Shown: positions 41,736 through 56,700, numbered from the stretch's first letter. The stretch: 64,000 bases of DNA from Azolla caroliniana (GCA_043228905.1 JBHGNT010000012.1:9424001-9488000); one strand, 5' to 3'. A program made the numbers and translations. The notes: generated by a model from the letters alone, not told the origin.

Positions 41736-44700
41736 TCAAAACCCTGAGAAATTGTTGGTTGCCAAAGAGCTTAGTATTGCAAGAACAGCAACAATAATGA
41801 TGATATTCAGAAAGTAATTGCTTTTCATAGGTTGATTCGGACTCCCTCCTAATCCCAAGTACTCGTCTCGAATCTTGGCCTTCATGGCATCTGATAGCGC
41901 TGTCTACACTCACAAGGAACAACCTTATTTGGATGTCTAGACAATAATATGACATGAAAACATCATGCTCTTATAATAAGAAACCTCGGAAAAGAACATA
42001 ACATTTAGGGAAAAACTCTTCCAATACCCCCATTTTTTTCGTTATTTCCCCAAATGCCCCAGAGTTTATCTATGTTTCCTTCAAAAAATGCCCACCTTGG
42101 ATTAGAGATGGAAGAATTGTCGAAATAATCACTTAAAAAAGCATATATAATTCCGAAAATGGGGTGAATTTACCATACGATTTCTCTACAGCAGGTACAC
42201 ATAATTTTGCTCTAGAAAGGGGGGGGTTGACCAGGCATTAAAAAAAATAATGAAAACTAAGGGGCATTTGGGGGAAATAAAGAAAAACTCAAAAGACTGG
42301 TTGGGAGAGTTTCTTTTTCCTTTGTTCCAAAATTTCATCTCTTCTATTTGAAAGATGTGTAAGTATCCAAAATGTGATAAATTTGTTTTATGGGTTAATT
42401 CTACATTTTCGAGGAAGATGTTACTTACTCTATTTTCACCAGACGAATACTGAGATGCAACAAACTTCTCTGGAACAGGCTGTTTTGAGGGTTGGCTTGA
42501 TGGCTCATCAATAAAAACACCCTATACAAATACACACATCCAAAGTTGCATAATTCAACATCATTTCCTATGGTTTATCAAACTATTGAAAGAAATGTTG
42601 GGAGAATGGATAGCTGTTTAAGACCTGGGGAGGATCAAATTTAGCACCCAGTTCACTAAGCTTTGCATGTGCCTCTGCATAGTCTTTAAAGAAAGCTTCT
42701 TGATCTTCAGCATATTTTTCAGCATAGACCTAAAAAACAAACAACAGAGCAAACATTCCTCTTTGAATAGATGCTGAATATACACGTACGGTCCACGTCA
42801 TCAATGTTAGAAATATTGAGAATCGATAAGATAGGTATATAGAGTTACAACCACAACGATGGATATATGAAAACAAAACTTCTATTACATATGAGAGTAG
42901 CTCACAATGGTAGTTCACCCATGCACTCACACTTCAGAGCTTAGATGGGATCTGGACCAGCTCACTACAAAATTAGTGGGGACTGATGATCAATTCAACC
43001 ACTGTGTAAGAAAGTGGATTATATTCTATGTTTGGTCTGAGTATAACATTAAATGTGCAAGTTAGTTGATAGTAGTGGAGATATTCCTTTTTTGTCAACT
43101 AATTTGTCATTTAATATGACCCAACTCCCTAGATACAGGCTAGTGCTAGATAGTACTTATCTTGAAGTCAATGGCACATACTTCAAGACTAAGTACATCG
43201 TAACTTGCCCACAAAATATTCTAGTTGACTTGATTAGACAGTCCTATTACCTATTTCACTCTTTCCTAAATCCATTGTGTCCTGCGCATCTACAATTTCC
43301 TAGATTAACACCTTATCGACCCATATGGTCGAGTTGCACACTAGCCGCTCCCTCAATGGTCAACCCATTGAGTTCACTTGGAATTGGGCCAACTCCTAGT
43401 CGTCGAAGGTGTTGTTGTAGCTGTTCTACTCCAAGCGCCTTTGTGAAGATATCCGCAGCATTTTCTGATGTCGGACAGTACTCAAGTTCCACAATCTCAT
43501 CATTTATTAGCTCCTGCACAGAGTGATACTGAATTTCTATGTGTTTAGTACGTGCATGAAATACGGGGTTCTTGGCAATGGCCATGCAACTCTGATTGTC
43601 ACACCTCAATACCGTTGTCGTCCTTATTGGAACCGCCACATCCATAAGGATTCTTCTTAGCCAAACTACATCGTATGCCGCCATGCATGCTGCTTTGTAT
43701 TCTGCCTCCGTTGAAGATAGTACCACTGTTGGTTGTTTTTTACTACTCCACGAAACAGCTCCAGAGCCTATTGAAAAACAATATCCAGAAACTGATTTTC
43801 TGGAATCACTATCTCCAGCCCAATCGGAGTTGCAATACCCACCAAGTTCGTCAATTGTTGGCTTGTAGAAGATTCCGAAATTTAAAGTACCCACAATGTA
43901 CTTTAATACACGTAGTGCAGCTTTCCAATGAGTCTCCTTCAGCTTGTTGCTGAATCAACTCACCACACCAACTGCAAAACAAATATCCAGCCTAGTGTTG
44001 CATAGGAAAATTAGACTTCCTACTAGCTCTCTATACTTCCTTATTTCAACCATTGGTGACAGCTCTTCTTGGGATAGCTTGCAGTTTGACTCCATTGGAG
44101 TCGACTTCGACTTGCTGTCCATCATCCCAAAGGTCTTCAAGATCTCTGTTGCATACTTTCTTTGTGACATGAAGATGCCAACCAAGGTTTGCCAAACCTC
44201 AATTCCAAGGAAGTAGTGTAGAATCCCCAAGTCTGTCATTTCAAACACTCTTGTGTTTGGCCAATACACTCTTCATGGTCACCAGTAAGTACTAGATCAT
44301 CCATGTAAATGATGATGATGACTTGTTTCCTGTCCTTCATTTTGACATACATACTTGCATCCAAAGCACATTGCTTAAAGTCGATTGATTGTAAGAAGCT
44401 GTCTATCCTCTTGTTCCAAGCTCGTGGTGCTTGCTTTAGACCATGCAGCGCCTTCTTCATCTTGCAGACTTTGTTTTCTGAATTCGGCATCTCAAACCCT
44501 GGTGGTTGTGTCACGTATACCTCCTCCTTGAGACGCCCATTCAGAAATGCCAATTTGACATACATTTGATAAATCGGCCATCCTCTTGAAGCACCCGATG
44601 ACCATTCGAATTGTTGTCATGCGAGCTATCGGGGCAAATGTTTCTTCTACATCGAAGCCTTCAATTTGGGAGTATCCTTGCGCTACCAGCCTGGCTTTAA

Positions 44701-47700
44701 ATTTCTCCACAGAACCATCAGCTTTATACTTTACTTTCCACACCCACTTCGTGCCTATAACCTTCCTCTTTGTTGGCCTCTCTACTCTGGATCACATATT
44801 CACCCTCCGGGCCCTTATTGAGGAGGGCAGAGCCCACAATAAGAGTATTTATTGCTGCTTTTTGGATTTCCGAAAAGCCTTTGACATTGTGCCACGTGCT
44901 CAGCTTATGCAGCGGCTAGAAGCCCTTGGTGTTCCTATAGATATGCAATGGGGAATCTATGCACTCTATGAATCTGTGTCAAGAAAAGTGTGGTCTTCTA
45001 AGGGCTTGTCAGAGGCGGTGGCTAGCACAATTGGCATGAAGCAAGGATGCCCACTATCCCCCACACTCTTTGGTCTCTATATAGATGAGGTATCACAGTA
45101 CATAGAGAGATTTGGGGGTTCCGGAGCACACGTAGCAGGTATAGCTATACAAATATTACTATATGCTAATGATATTGCGCTGATTTCTGACTCTCCAGAG
45201 GGACTACAAAGACATCTAAATGCCTTAAAACTATTTTGTATGGACAAAGGTTTGTCAATCAACATGAATAAAACTAAAGTGATGGTGTTTAACACCACCC
45301 AAGCATGGGTAACAAGATCAGAACCAGAATTCTTCTTGGGAGAGGAAAAGGTGGAATACACACGCTCCTACACATACCTAGGAGTAACCTTTACGGGACC
45401 TAGGTTCTCCTTACAGGAGGCCGCTTGTGCCCAACTTTCTCATGCATATGCAGCCCTTGGTGCTCTTGAAAGACAATGTGCACATTTGCAGTTCTAAGAG
45501 CCACGGACTAAGCTATGGTTATTTGATACACTTGTCACACCAACTCTTCTCTATGGAGTAGAGACATGGGGACCGAGTCTTCACAAGGCAAATCATTGGA
45601 AAGATTTAGAGAGACCTTTAGTGTCAATGATTGCTCGCATGATAAGGAGCAAAGCATCGGTGCCCCACGATATAATCCGGGCAGAGATGGGAGCAGCACC
45701 TATAATAACCGAGGCGTTGTTCCGATCAGTGACATTCATCCAACGTCTTTGGGAGCTCCCTAAACGAAGGTACCCAAGGTTGGCACTTATGTCATCAAAA
45801 CAACTAGCTGAAAATGGAAACACTCATTGTTGGTATGCTGAAATGCAGCAATGGTTCGAGTCACATGGCATGAGTATAAATGCACTACCCCCGTTCTAAT
45901 ATAGCTTGGACTGTCCCCATCTAAATATGACCAAAGTGGAAAAGAATAGAGTGATCCAAACTGATATTATTAACTTGGAAAACAAGATAACATGGATCAG
46001 CCCCAAAATACCACTTGGTACAAAGATGGCCCACTATAAGAAACTTCTTACATACATCGGAGGATGGATTTGTCATCAGGCCACATTATATAGACATACA
46101 TCTATCCTATGCGCTGCGTAGTGTGATAGGGCAGCTAAGAACTTCATCACATCAGCTACAGATTGAGGTAGGCAGATCTACACGACTACCTCTAGAAGAG
46201 AGAATTTGCCAATTGTGTCATCAAGGAGTGGAATCTAAAGAACACTATGTTTGTCATTGTAGTGTCTTTTATGAAATCAGAGGGAGATACCATTGCCTCT
46301 TTAAACAAGGCTTTGGCCCACTACGCAAGGTAATGGAATATGAGGACCAACAATGCCTAGGACTTTTCTTGCTAGAGCTCAAGAGACATCGGGAAAAGTT
46401 GTTGTAGAATACAGCCACACAAGCTCATCCACAAAGAACAATCACAACTTTCTTTAGCCCCATCACTCCTAATGCTAGAAGTCAACCCCAGGATACATAA
46501 ATGGTCTTCAGACCAGGACATAACAAAGGAGTTACAATTGATCGGGCAATGGCAATTTGCCGTGCACGTAGGCCTCGGCCCCATGGACCACGACCCCGAC
46601 ACCCTTGTCATTGACAGATAAAAGCCATTATCTCCCGCCATCGTAGGTGCTTCCCTTGCTTCGGAGACATTTCCATTTTGGATTGACCTATGCTAGAGAT
46701 CTTTCGAAGACAAAAGCTACAATATACCTAACTTGAGGATCTCACATGTGCCAAAAACCAAATTCCCTCATTTCTTTTCTTTTCATGTTATTTACTTTTA
46801 TATTTACTATGTAATATTTATTTTATTTTGGTTTATTCTCAAAGACAAGACGACACTTCAGATGTAATTTCTTGTTTGGTCTTATAGGCCATTTTGGCCT
46901 CTTAAAAGACGTTAATATATCTTTCTTTCTTTCTTTATTTCTACCAACTCCCACGTGTCATTTTTCATGATGCTATCGTATTCTGATATCATCGCTTCTT
47001 TCCACTTCGGGTCGGCCATGGCTTCCTCCACTGAGGTCGGCTCACTCACTGAGCCTATGATGTCCACCATCAAAGCCGCACAAGTTCTCCCTTGCTCCTG
47101 TATTCTTGATCTTCGTAATCCATCAATTGAAGTTTCAGGAAACTCAAATTTAAGAGTACGGTCATTGAAGAGTTGTTGAACCCACTTAGGTATTTTCTTT
47201 ACATGTAGCACTGGCATAGGCTGAATTAGCGAGCCTTACCATCAGATGGTTCAGCTTCCTTTTCGGGACATTGGATCGAAATTGGGTGGAATACTTCTTC
47301 AGTTGATAAGAAACTTGAGAATCGTTGTTCTCAGCTAGCTGCGGTCGTTCCTCATCGAACACCACATCGCGGCTTGTCAATATCTTTCTTGCCTCTGGAT
47401 TGTAGAGTCGATAGGCCTTTGACTCTTCACTATATACGAGAAAGATACACTTCTTGCTTTTAGCATCCAACTTCTTTCTGCTCACATCTGGAACATGTGC
47501 GTAACACGTACACCCAAAGGTTCTGAAGTGCAGCACTGAAGGTTTCTTGCCTGAATAAGCTTCTTGGGGTGTTTTCCCTTGAAGTGCCTTTGTGTAGCTC
47601 CGATTGAGGATGTAAACTGTTGTATTCACTGCTTCAGCCCAGAATGGATCGGGCAGCGCTTGTGCCTTAACGTACACCTAGCCATCTCGACAATTGTCCG

Positions 47701-50700
47701 GTTTCGACATTTGACAACACCATTTTGTTGTGGGGTGTAGGCAGTTGTAAGTTGGCACTTAATTCCATGCTCTTTGCAATACTCACAGAATTCTATTGAT
47801 AAGAATTCTCCACCTCGATCAGAGCATAACTCCTTCACTAAATTTCCGGACTCTTGCTCGACAAACTATGCCATCTTTTGAAGATTTTAAAACCTTCAGC
47901 CTTCTCCTGAAGTCGTCGACTACTAGCATATAGTAGAGAGATCCACCCATTGCAGGAGTCACCATTTTTCCAAAGAGGTCGATGTGTATTAGCTGTAGAG
48001 GAGTCTTTGTCCGATTTTGACTCTCCTTTGGAATGGCTAATCTTTGATGCTTGCCCATCATACAAGCATCACAAACTTGACTTAAGTCAGATAGGGTTGG
48101 CAACCCAAGTACCATATTCGACTTCTTCATCTCCTTCAACACAGCAACATTGAGATGCCCAAATCTCTCATGCCATTGCTTTGTGTTAGTACTTGTGCTG
48201 TGGTCAGTAGAAATTGTAAACACGCTCAGCTCATAGAGATTGTTGCGCCTTACCCCTATTCCTACAATTTTGCCAGCAGAATCTGTTATTTCTGCACCCG
48301 ACTTCTTGAATCAAACATCAAGTCCCTTGTCAGTCAGTGCAGAAATGGACAATAGATTCTTCTTGAGATCTGGCACGTACAACACTTGAGAGAGATACTT
48401 TGTCCCACCGGTCGTTGCTTTGAGGGCGACGGTTCCGGTTCCTTTGGCTGGACATCGAGCATTGTTCCCGACCACAACATTGATGGGCTCTTGTAGAGGT
48501 GTCCAAGAGCTGTACCAATCACGATTACTGGTCATATGTCGGGATGCTCCACTATCGAGAATCCAAGAGTCGTCGACAACTTGAGTGTCAACTGAAGAAC
48601 ACACTTCTCCAATTGTGACCCATAACTCAAGCTCATCTACGACATTGTTGGAGGACTCAAGCTCTCTCCAAGAAGTCTTACTAGAACCATTCTTCTCATC
48701 CGCCATCTTCTTCCGACAATCCTTGATTGCGTGACCCTTCTTGTCACAATAGAAACACGATCCATTGAACTTCTTCTTTGGAATCCTATTCGCGTTGTTT
48801 GAATTGGATGCCCCTTTACCCTTAGTCCTAGAGACAAATGCCAAATCTTCCCTTCTCTTCTCTTCAGCCGAAGCTCCTCTTCAAGCAGCATTGCACTTCG
48901 TTCATCAAATTTTAAAGGAGTGGGTCAAACCTGAGTGTTCAATGCTATCACAATGCCATCATACTTGGAAGGAAGTACTCGAATGCACCAACGAGCCATA
49001 TCCTCTGGAGAGACAACTACTCCAACAGCTGCCAACTGATCTTGAAGATCCTTAATCCTTTTTACAAAGGATTCTACTTTCTCTCCATCAGCGAGCTTCT
49101 TTGCAGCAAGCTGATTTTCGAGGTTTTGTATCCTTGTATAGTTTCTAGTTTCATACTGGCTGGCCAATATGCTCCAAGCTTCATGTGCCCTGGTTGTATG
49201 TTGCACTAATGTTAGTACAGAGTCACATACACCACTGACTATGGTACACAGCGCATCAGCATTCCTTCTCTTCCAGGCTCAAAGTAGATCAATATTTGGA
49301 GGGATTGATGTGGTAGGGTGTGCAGGGTCAAAGGTCAGCATGGGCTCAGGGTTTCCTCCTGTGGATCCCATGATTGTCTCCAACAACTTGTAGGTGTCCA
49401 AAAAGGCAGACATTTTGAACTTCCATAGAGTGTAGTTGGTTCCATCTAGCTTTCCATCAGACAATGGAGGTGGGCGAATGCGCAGTGGAGCAGCTGCAAC
49501 ATTCGTGGACAAGGCCATTGATACTCTCAAACTAAAGTGATCAGGCATGGGTAACAAGATCAGAACCAGAATTCTTCTTGGGAGAGGAAAAGGTGGAATA
49601 CACACGCTCCTACACATACCTAGGAGTAACCTTTACGGGACCTAGGTTCTCCTTACAGGAGGCCGCTTGTGCCCGACTTTCTCGTGGATATGCAGCCCTG
49701 GGTGCTCTTGAAAGACAATGTGCACATTTGCAGTTCCAAGAGCCACGGACTAAGCTGTGGTTATTTGATACACTTGTCACACCAACTCTTCTCTATGGAG
49801 TAGAGACATGGGGACCGAGTCTTAACAAGGCAAATCATTGGAAAGATTTAGAGAGACCTTTAGTGTCAATGATTGCTCGCATGATAAGGAGCAAAGCATC
49901 GGTGCCCCACGATATAATCCGGGCAGAGATGGGAGCAGCACCTATAATAACCGAGGCGTTGTTCCGATCAGTGACATTCATCCAACGTCTTTGGGAGCTC
50001 CCTAAACGAAGGTACCCAAGGTTGGCACTTATGTCATCAAGACAATTGGCTGAAAATGGAGACACTCATTGTTGGTATGCTGAAATGCAGCAATGGTTCG
50101 AGTCACATGGCATGAGCATAAATGCACTACCCCCGTTCCAATATAGCTTGGACTGTCCCCATCTCAATATGACCAAAGTGGAAAAGAATAGAGTGATCCA
50201 AACTGATATTATTAACTTAGAAAACAAGATAACATGGATTAGCCCCAAAATACCACTTGGTACAAAGATGGCCCACTATAAGACACACTTCTTACATACA
50301 TCGGAGGATGGATTTGTCATAAGGCCACCTTATATGGACATACATCTATCCTATGCATTGCGTAGTGTGATAGGGCAGCTGCGAACCTCATCACATCAGC
50401 TACAGATTGAGGTGGGCAGATATACACGACTACCTCTAGAAGAGAGAATTTGCCAATTGTGTCATCAAGGAGTGGAATCTGAAGAACACTACGTTTGTCA
50501 TTGTAGTGTCTTTTATGAAATCAGAGGGAGATACCATTGCCTCTTTAAACAAGGCTTTGGCCCACTACGCAAGGTAATGGAATATGAGGACCAAAGATGC
50601 CTAGGACTTTTCTTGCTCGAGCTCAAGAGACATCGGGAAAAGTTGTTGTAGAATACAGCCACACAAGCTCATCCACAAAGAACAATCACAACTTTCTTTA

Positions 50701-53700
50701 GCTCCATCACTCCTAATGCTAGAAGTCAACCCCAAGATACAGAAATGGGATCCAGACAAAGGGGTTACGATTGATCGGGCAATGGCAATTTGCCGTACAC
50801 GTAGGCCCCGGCCCCATGGACCACGACCCCGACACCCTTGTCATCGACAAATAAAAGCCATTATCTCCCGCCATCGTAGGTCCTTCCCTCGCTTCGGAGA
50901 CATTTCCATTCTGGATCGACCTATGATAGAGATCTTTCGGAGACAAAAGCTACAATACACCTAACTTGAGAATCTCGCATGTGCCAAAAACCAGATTCTC
51001 TCGTCTCTTTTCTTTTCATCTTATTTACTTTTATATTTATTGTGTAATATTTACTTTATTTTGATTTGTTCTCAAAGACGAGAAAACATTTAAGATGTAA
51101 TCTCTTATTCGGTCTTATAGGCCATTTTGGCCTCTTAAAAGACGTTAATATATCTTTCTTTCTTTCTTTCTTTCTGTGCCGCTAGACAGCAACTACCCGT
51201 ATATACCTAATCTAGATCAACCTCTCAGCTCTGATACCATGTTAGAAATATTGAGAATCGATTGGATAGGTATATACAGTTACAACCACAGAGATGGATA
51301 TATGAAAACAAAACTTCTATTACCTATGAGAGTAGCTCACAATGGTAGTTCACCCATGCACTTACACTTTAGAGCTTAGATGGGATCTAGACCAGCTCAC
51401 TACAAAAGTAGTGGGGACTGATGATCAATTCAACCATTGTGTAAGAAAGTGGACTATATTCTATGTTTGGTCTGAGTATAACGTTAAATGTGCAAGTCAG
51501 TTGATAGTAGTGGAGATATTCCTTTTCTGTCAACTGACTTGTCATTTAATATGACCCAACTCCCTAGATACAGGCTAGTGTTAGATAGTACTTATCTTGA
51601 AGTCAATGGCACATACTTCAAGACTAAGTACATCATAACTTGCCCACAAAATATTCTAGTTGACTTGATTAGACAATCCTATTACCTATTTCACTCTTTC
51701 CTAAATCCATTGTGTCCTGCGCATCTACAATTTCCTAGATTAACACCTTATCGACCCATATGGTCGAGTTGCACACTAACCACTCCTCATTTGGGGCACT
51801 ATCACAAAATGTGCACTCTAAAAGCACATATGGGGATAGATTTACAACTTGGGGCTGATCATTGGTTACATCTAACAATCAACACAAGCTAAAAAAAGTC
51901 ATATAGTCAAGAGATGAGGAGCTTCTTTCTCAATGGTCGAATGCTCTTCAAATGTAGTCCAGCATGAACATGAACGTTGAAAATCAATTAGAGATTCCTT
52001 CCTCTGGGATATAAATAGAGATTCCTTCCTCTTTGTGTTTAATGTGAAGGAAGAATTTCCACTCAACCTTCATAATGAGCTGTTCTCAAGTAAATTTCTG
52101 CCCCCGCATTTATCTTAGAGCTCCATTTGATATTGAATCTTGCACTTCATTTAGTCCCAGTTTTAAAAATCATAGTATAAGCTGTGATTCAGTTTTTGAT
52201 GAATTCCACATACTCCAAGAGGAGCCTTACAGATGCCCATCAATCTTTGAATTTCTATGAATAATTCATACATCCAATCCATGACTTTTTATGGTTCGGC
52301 CTTGAACACTTTCTATCCAGAGATTATTATTTTAAGGTCATACTTCTGGCTGCGGTTTTCTACATTGAGTGTTGATCAATGCCTTGAAGCTCATTATAGT
52401 AAGAAAAAGTGATTAATGATGCAGACATGATCCTAAGGACAAATGATATGTAAAAAGTTATTTGCTTGCTTCACCAAATGTTTGGGATGGTAACCAGATG
52501 TCAAGTGGAGTTTCGAAGAAGTAATTATACATTAAATCTGAATGTTGATGAACAAAAACTGTTTACAATCATCGCCTTCAAAATACTAGCAAACCTTTGT
52601 AAGCAAAAGTTGTTTTTGGCCTAAACTAGAAAAAAACATCAAGCTTGTGGAACTCATCTAATGATCAACCTCTTGACTACAAGAAAATGTCAAGCTTTTG
52701 CTATTAACCAATCTCTTTACCTCAAGAGCTAATCTAAACAATGCACTGATTAATAACTTCAATGCAAGGTACTGGCACTTATTTGAAACAAAACTAACTA
52801 GGGATTGAACTCAGGACATCTATAGGGAGGCCCAAGTCTTAAAAACTTGATTTAAAATCTTCAATGACCAGGGTGCGTAATAGTTTCAAAATAATTAGAT
52901 GACTATATGAGGTTCCAAACAACACACCATCCAAGTAAATGTATCTAATGTAAAAGACAGAATATTCAGGACATTGTCTGTGCATACATTTTAATAGACC
53001 CCAAATATGTAAATAAATCAACTTTTGAGTCACATAATAAAAGTTCCAAACATACCTTAAAGCCAGCATCTTCAAAAAGTACTGCATCAGTTGGGAGCAC
53101 CAGTAGGTCCTCATCACGCTTGGCTTTTATTTCCTATAAGAAATTTAGTCACTTAGTACTGTGTCAATTTACATCTTATCCACCAGAAAGAAAGAAAGAA
53201 AGATATATTAACGTCTTTTAAGAGGCCAAAATGGCCTATAAGACCAAATAAGAGATTACATCTTAAGTGTTGTCTCGTCTTTGAGAACAAATCAAAATAA
53301 AGTAAATATTACACAGTAAATATAAAAGTAAATAGCATGAAAAGAAAAGAAAAGAGGGAATCTGGTAAAAGATATAAAAGGTAAGAGGAAAACTCTGAAC
53401 TACCCCTGACTTTTGCCTTGTTTAACCAAATCCCTCTCAGTTTTCTTTATTTCGCAAAATATCATAGGTGAATGTCTCAAGACAAACATTTTACAATTTC
53501 ATCAACTATATGATCAATTCATCCCTTTTTTCTCAATTTTCTGTACTATTTGAGCAGTGATACACAATCTATCCTTTTTTCTCTTTCAGTCGTTGACGAA
53601 GGGCATGGGAAATCAAGAAAAACTCATAGGTAATCCAGCACTTTCCCCTAAAATTAAAACTATACATTAGGGTGGTTGTATATAATGCACCTTAAAGTAT

Positions 53701-56700
53701 GAGTTATCAAACTGTAGCCATTGTTGAGTCCATGATTGCCCTCCTGGATTTCCTGGACCATCTTTCTACAACATCAAAGCAGCATATTATTCAAAGATTT
53801 TACACTATCACTTTGTTAGAGAAGAAAAATAAACATAAAAGTCCTTTCCCAAGATAGACATCCTCACAGTATACTTTGTTGAAGACTTCCCCCAACCACT
53901 ACGTTCAGGTCTTGATCTTCCTAGAGTATGGGCACCAGACAATGCTACGATTTCCTAAAATTTAAAACAACGAAAAAACAGAGTGAGACAAACCCTATGC
54001 ATCAACCGTAAGTAGAAAATTTGAACTTTTCTTCTTGCCTTGTCCGATAAACCCATCCGGTAAAACACTTTGCGAAGGTGGTCTGCTGGTGATGGAGGGC
54101 CTGCATCTGTAGATCGACAAACAAAATCAATATTCAAGTCACAGATTGATTCAATAATGTGGAACAATTTCTAAACAGAACAAGCATCAATGGCAGCAAT
54201 TAATTCTATACCTGGAAGATTTCCCTCAGGTGGACAAGCTTCAGGCCCTGGTATATCAACTCTACCATATTTCATCGGAATTTTTGGGCCACCTGCCTCC
54301 TATAAATGTCATGGAACCTAACTTTGTATTATACGAGACAATATGCATGCACATATGGGTAGAAAAGAATGTTCCAATATTCGAGAACAGTTTGCAAGCT
54401 CAAGATAAAACATGTGTAGTCTTTGATTCTAGTGCAGTTTATAGTCTTTTACAACTTGTTCTCATTAGCCTAAACCTTAGCAGCAGAATTTGCATACTAT
54501 GCCAAGTCATTAAGAAATACAGTGCAAATTAGGCTGTGATTTACACATGTTTCAGCATTACATACACGCAGATTAGCATACTTAAGCAAAGTATGTTTAC
54601 TGAAACATCATTATTCTTAAAACTATGATATAAACTGCTTAGCACTACAAAATTATCGAAGCTTCAAACCTCAATGGCAGTTGCACTGGCAAGCTGAAAT
54701 AAGTCAGCCCAAGTAATGGTTGGGTATTTCTCCTTAATAGGTGTTATGAGTTTCAGAGCATTGTTGAGACCTAAAAATAAAACATTGTTGGTCAACTTAT
54801 GTCTTTGTAACTTTATTGGGATCTTCATATGGGCTAGGCTGGCCATAGACGGAACTGGTTTAAGAAAAGTACAGTACTCAAGCATAGCACATATACCAGC
54901 ATTTTTGTACTATCCCATGCTTAGGTTACCCAAAATGCAATAACCTTACACATGCTTACCAGCATTCGCAGCATGTTTTTGTACAATCTCATAGCTTAAG
55001 CTACCATTTGCACCACCTCTTGCAGGCCAATCTTCAATGGACTTGTCATATGTACCAGCATCATGCCAACCTAGCCGTATCTACACACAGCACCATATGT
55101 ACAGTGTTAAAATTAAGGAAACAAATGTGAAATACCTTTGGAATTTTCTTTATTTCCCCAAATGCCCTTGAAATTTTGGTTATTTATCAAATATCTTCCA
55201 TCAACCGTTGAAATAGAGAAAAATGATGATTAATCAACCATGCAATTTCTCAAAGAGCGCATATAATTGACGAGATTGTGATGAGTTGACCATATAATTG
55301 CTCAAATAGCATATATACATGCTCTTTTGGCCTTGAGCAAGAACATTCAGGATAAATAATGAACTCAGGGGCATTTGAGGAAACAAAGTAAAACATGGGT
55401 ATTTTTTGAGATTTCCCTTGAAATTATTACAACAAGAATCTAAGTCATGCTGGACATTGAGGTCCCAATGAGAAAATGATGAAATAAATGTAAATGTAGA
55501 TGTCAGAATTAATAAGCCCAAACCAAGACAAAATTTACCGTTATATACCAGGATTGGACTGCAGTACGTTTCCTTAATGAGCTCCTTTATATCATCTCTA
55601 GCTTTCTTCAATTGCTCCGGATCAAAAGATGAATTGGTGACAAAAATTCTGCTAATATTCCCACTGGAATGGACACCTTTCCTTTGCTCATTGAACTTCT
55701 GCAAGCAGCAACTTATCTACATAAGACTAGACCAAGCAAAGTTCTATATGATTATATAACCATGCATCATATAATCACCCTTTCATCTGGACGTAAATCT
55801 CCAGTCACAAGTATGAAAAGTGTATTTCCACTCTCATAGAATTTATATGGGAGAAAAAAAAACATTTCTCTGCAAAAAATTGAGACTTCACATGAACCTA
55901 AATCTAATATGTAAGAGAACTGCATTGTAATTTTGCAAATAAGTTTAAACAGGAAAAAGAGCAGCAATCAAAAAATGATGCAAATTCACATGGACCAAGC
56001 CTCCAAGACACGGAAAAACAAAATGGATTTCCTGTTTTTAGCATAAGTTCACATGAAAAGAGAAAAGAATACAGCAAAAGTTTTCAGTCCTCGTAGACCT
56101 AAATCTCTGAGCCATGAAAGGAAAGTGAATTATCTGATATTCCAGGCAGGACATAGAAATACTGCAAAATATGCAAATTTCGTATGAACCTGTTAACTAG
56201 GAACTGAAAGAAGGACAAATGCATCTCTAAGTCTCTGAGCCATATAAGAGAAGTGCATTTTACTGTCTTCCTTGTAGATTGATCGAGAAATACTGCATAT
56301 TATGCAAAGTTCATATGAACTCATTACTTCAGAAGCAAAAGAGAAAAATATGCACCTCTAAGTTTGTATATGGATGTACAAAGAAATATTCTAAAAACGC
56401 AGAATATGAACCTATTGACACAATCATGCATCTGCAGTCATATACATCTAAATTACATGGAAATACTGCAATAAATGCTGAATTCCTATGGACCTAAACC
56501 TCTTTGAGACATGGAATTGAAGCTCATTCCATCTTTCAGAATTATCTCATATATGGGACGAAAATGTTCTAACTTATTGTCCAATATATGGAAGAAAAGC
56601 ACCCTCAAGCCTTTCATATCATCTTATAATGAAGAGCGCAGTATACTTGCATATCACATTATATATTGAAAAGTAACGGTAAACTGCATATGACCATAAG

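Larger units (their letters stand above)
42805..51789 (-). mobile_element. CoC: Ty1/copia retrotransposon in tAPX intron 9
   Basis: Two near-identical LTRs bracket a minus-strand gag-pol in copia order (gag, protease, integrase, RT, RNase H). It has the same orientation as the host gene. Two LnA insertions interrupt it, one in the RT gene and one between the primer site and gag. No matching 5-bp target duplication was found at the ends I chose. Confidence 0.9.
42730..53055 (-). other. Intron 9 of tAPX, 10.3 kb, filled by nested retroelements
   Basis: Donor GTATG at 53055, acceptor TTTTTTAG before 42729. It holds copia CoC (42805-51789) with two LINE LnA insertions. The remaining 51790-53055 is AT-rich with no ORF or repeat I can assign. 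Exons on both sides join in frame and align with tAPX across the junction. Confidence 0.9.

Noticed and set aside
42121-42300. A candidate extra tAPX exon in intron 11
   Set aside because: It has no similarity to peroxidase sequence. The open frame is better explained as intron retention, if used at all.
54230-54532. Plus-strand ORF of 100 codons across tAPX exon 5
   Set aside because: Antisense to a well-supported exon and intron; no homology.
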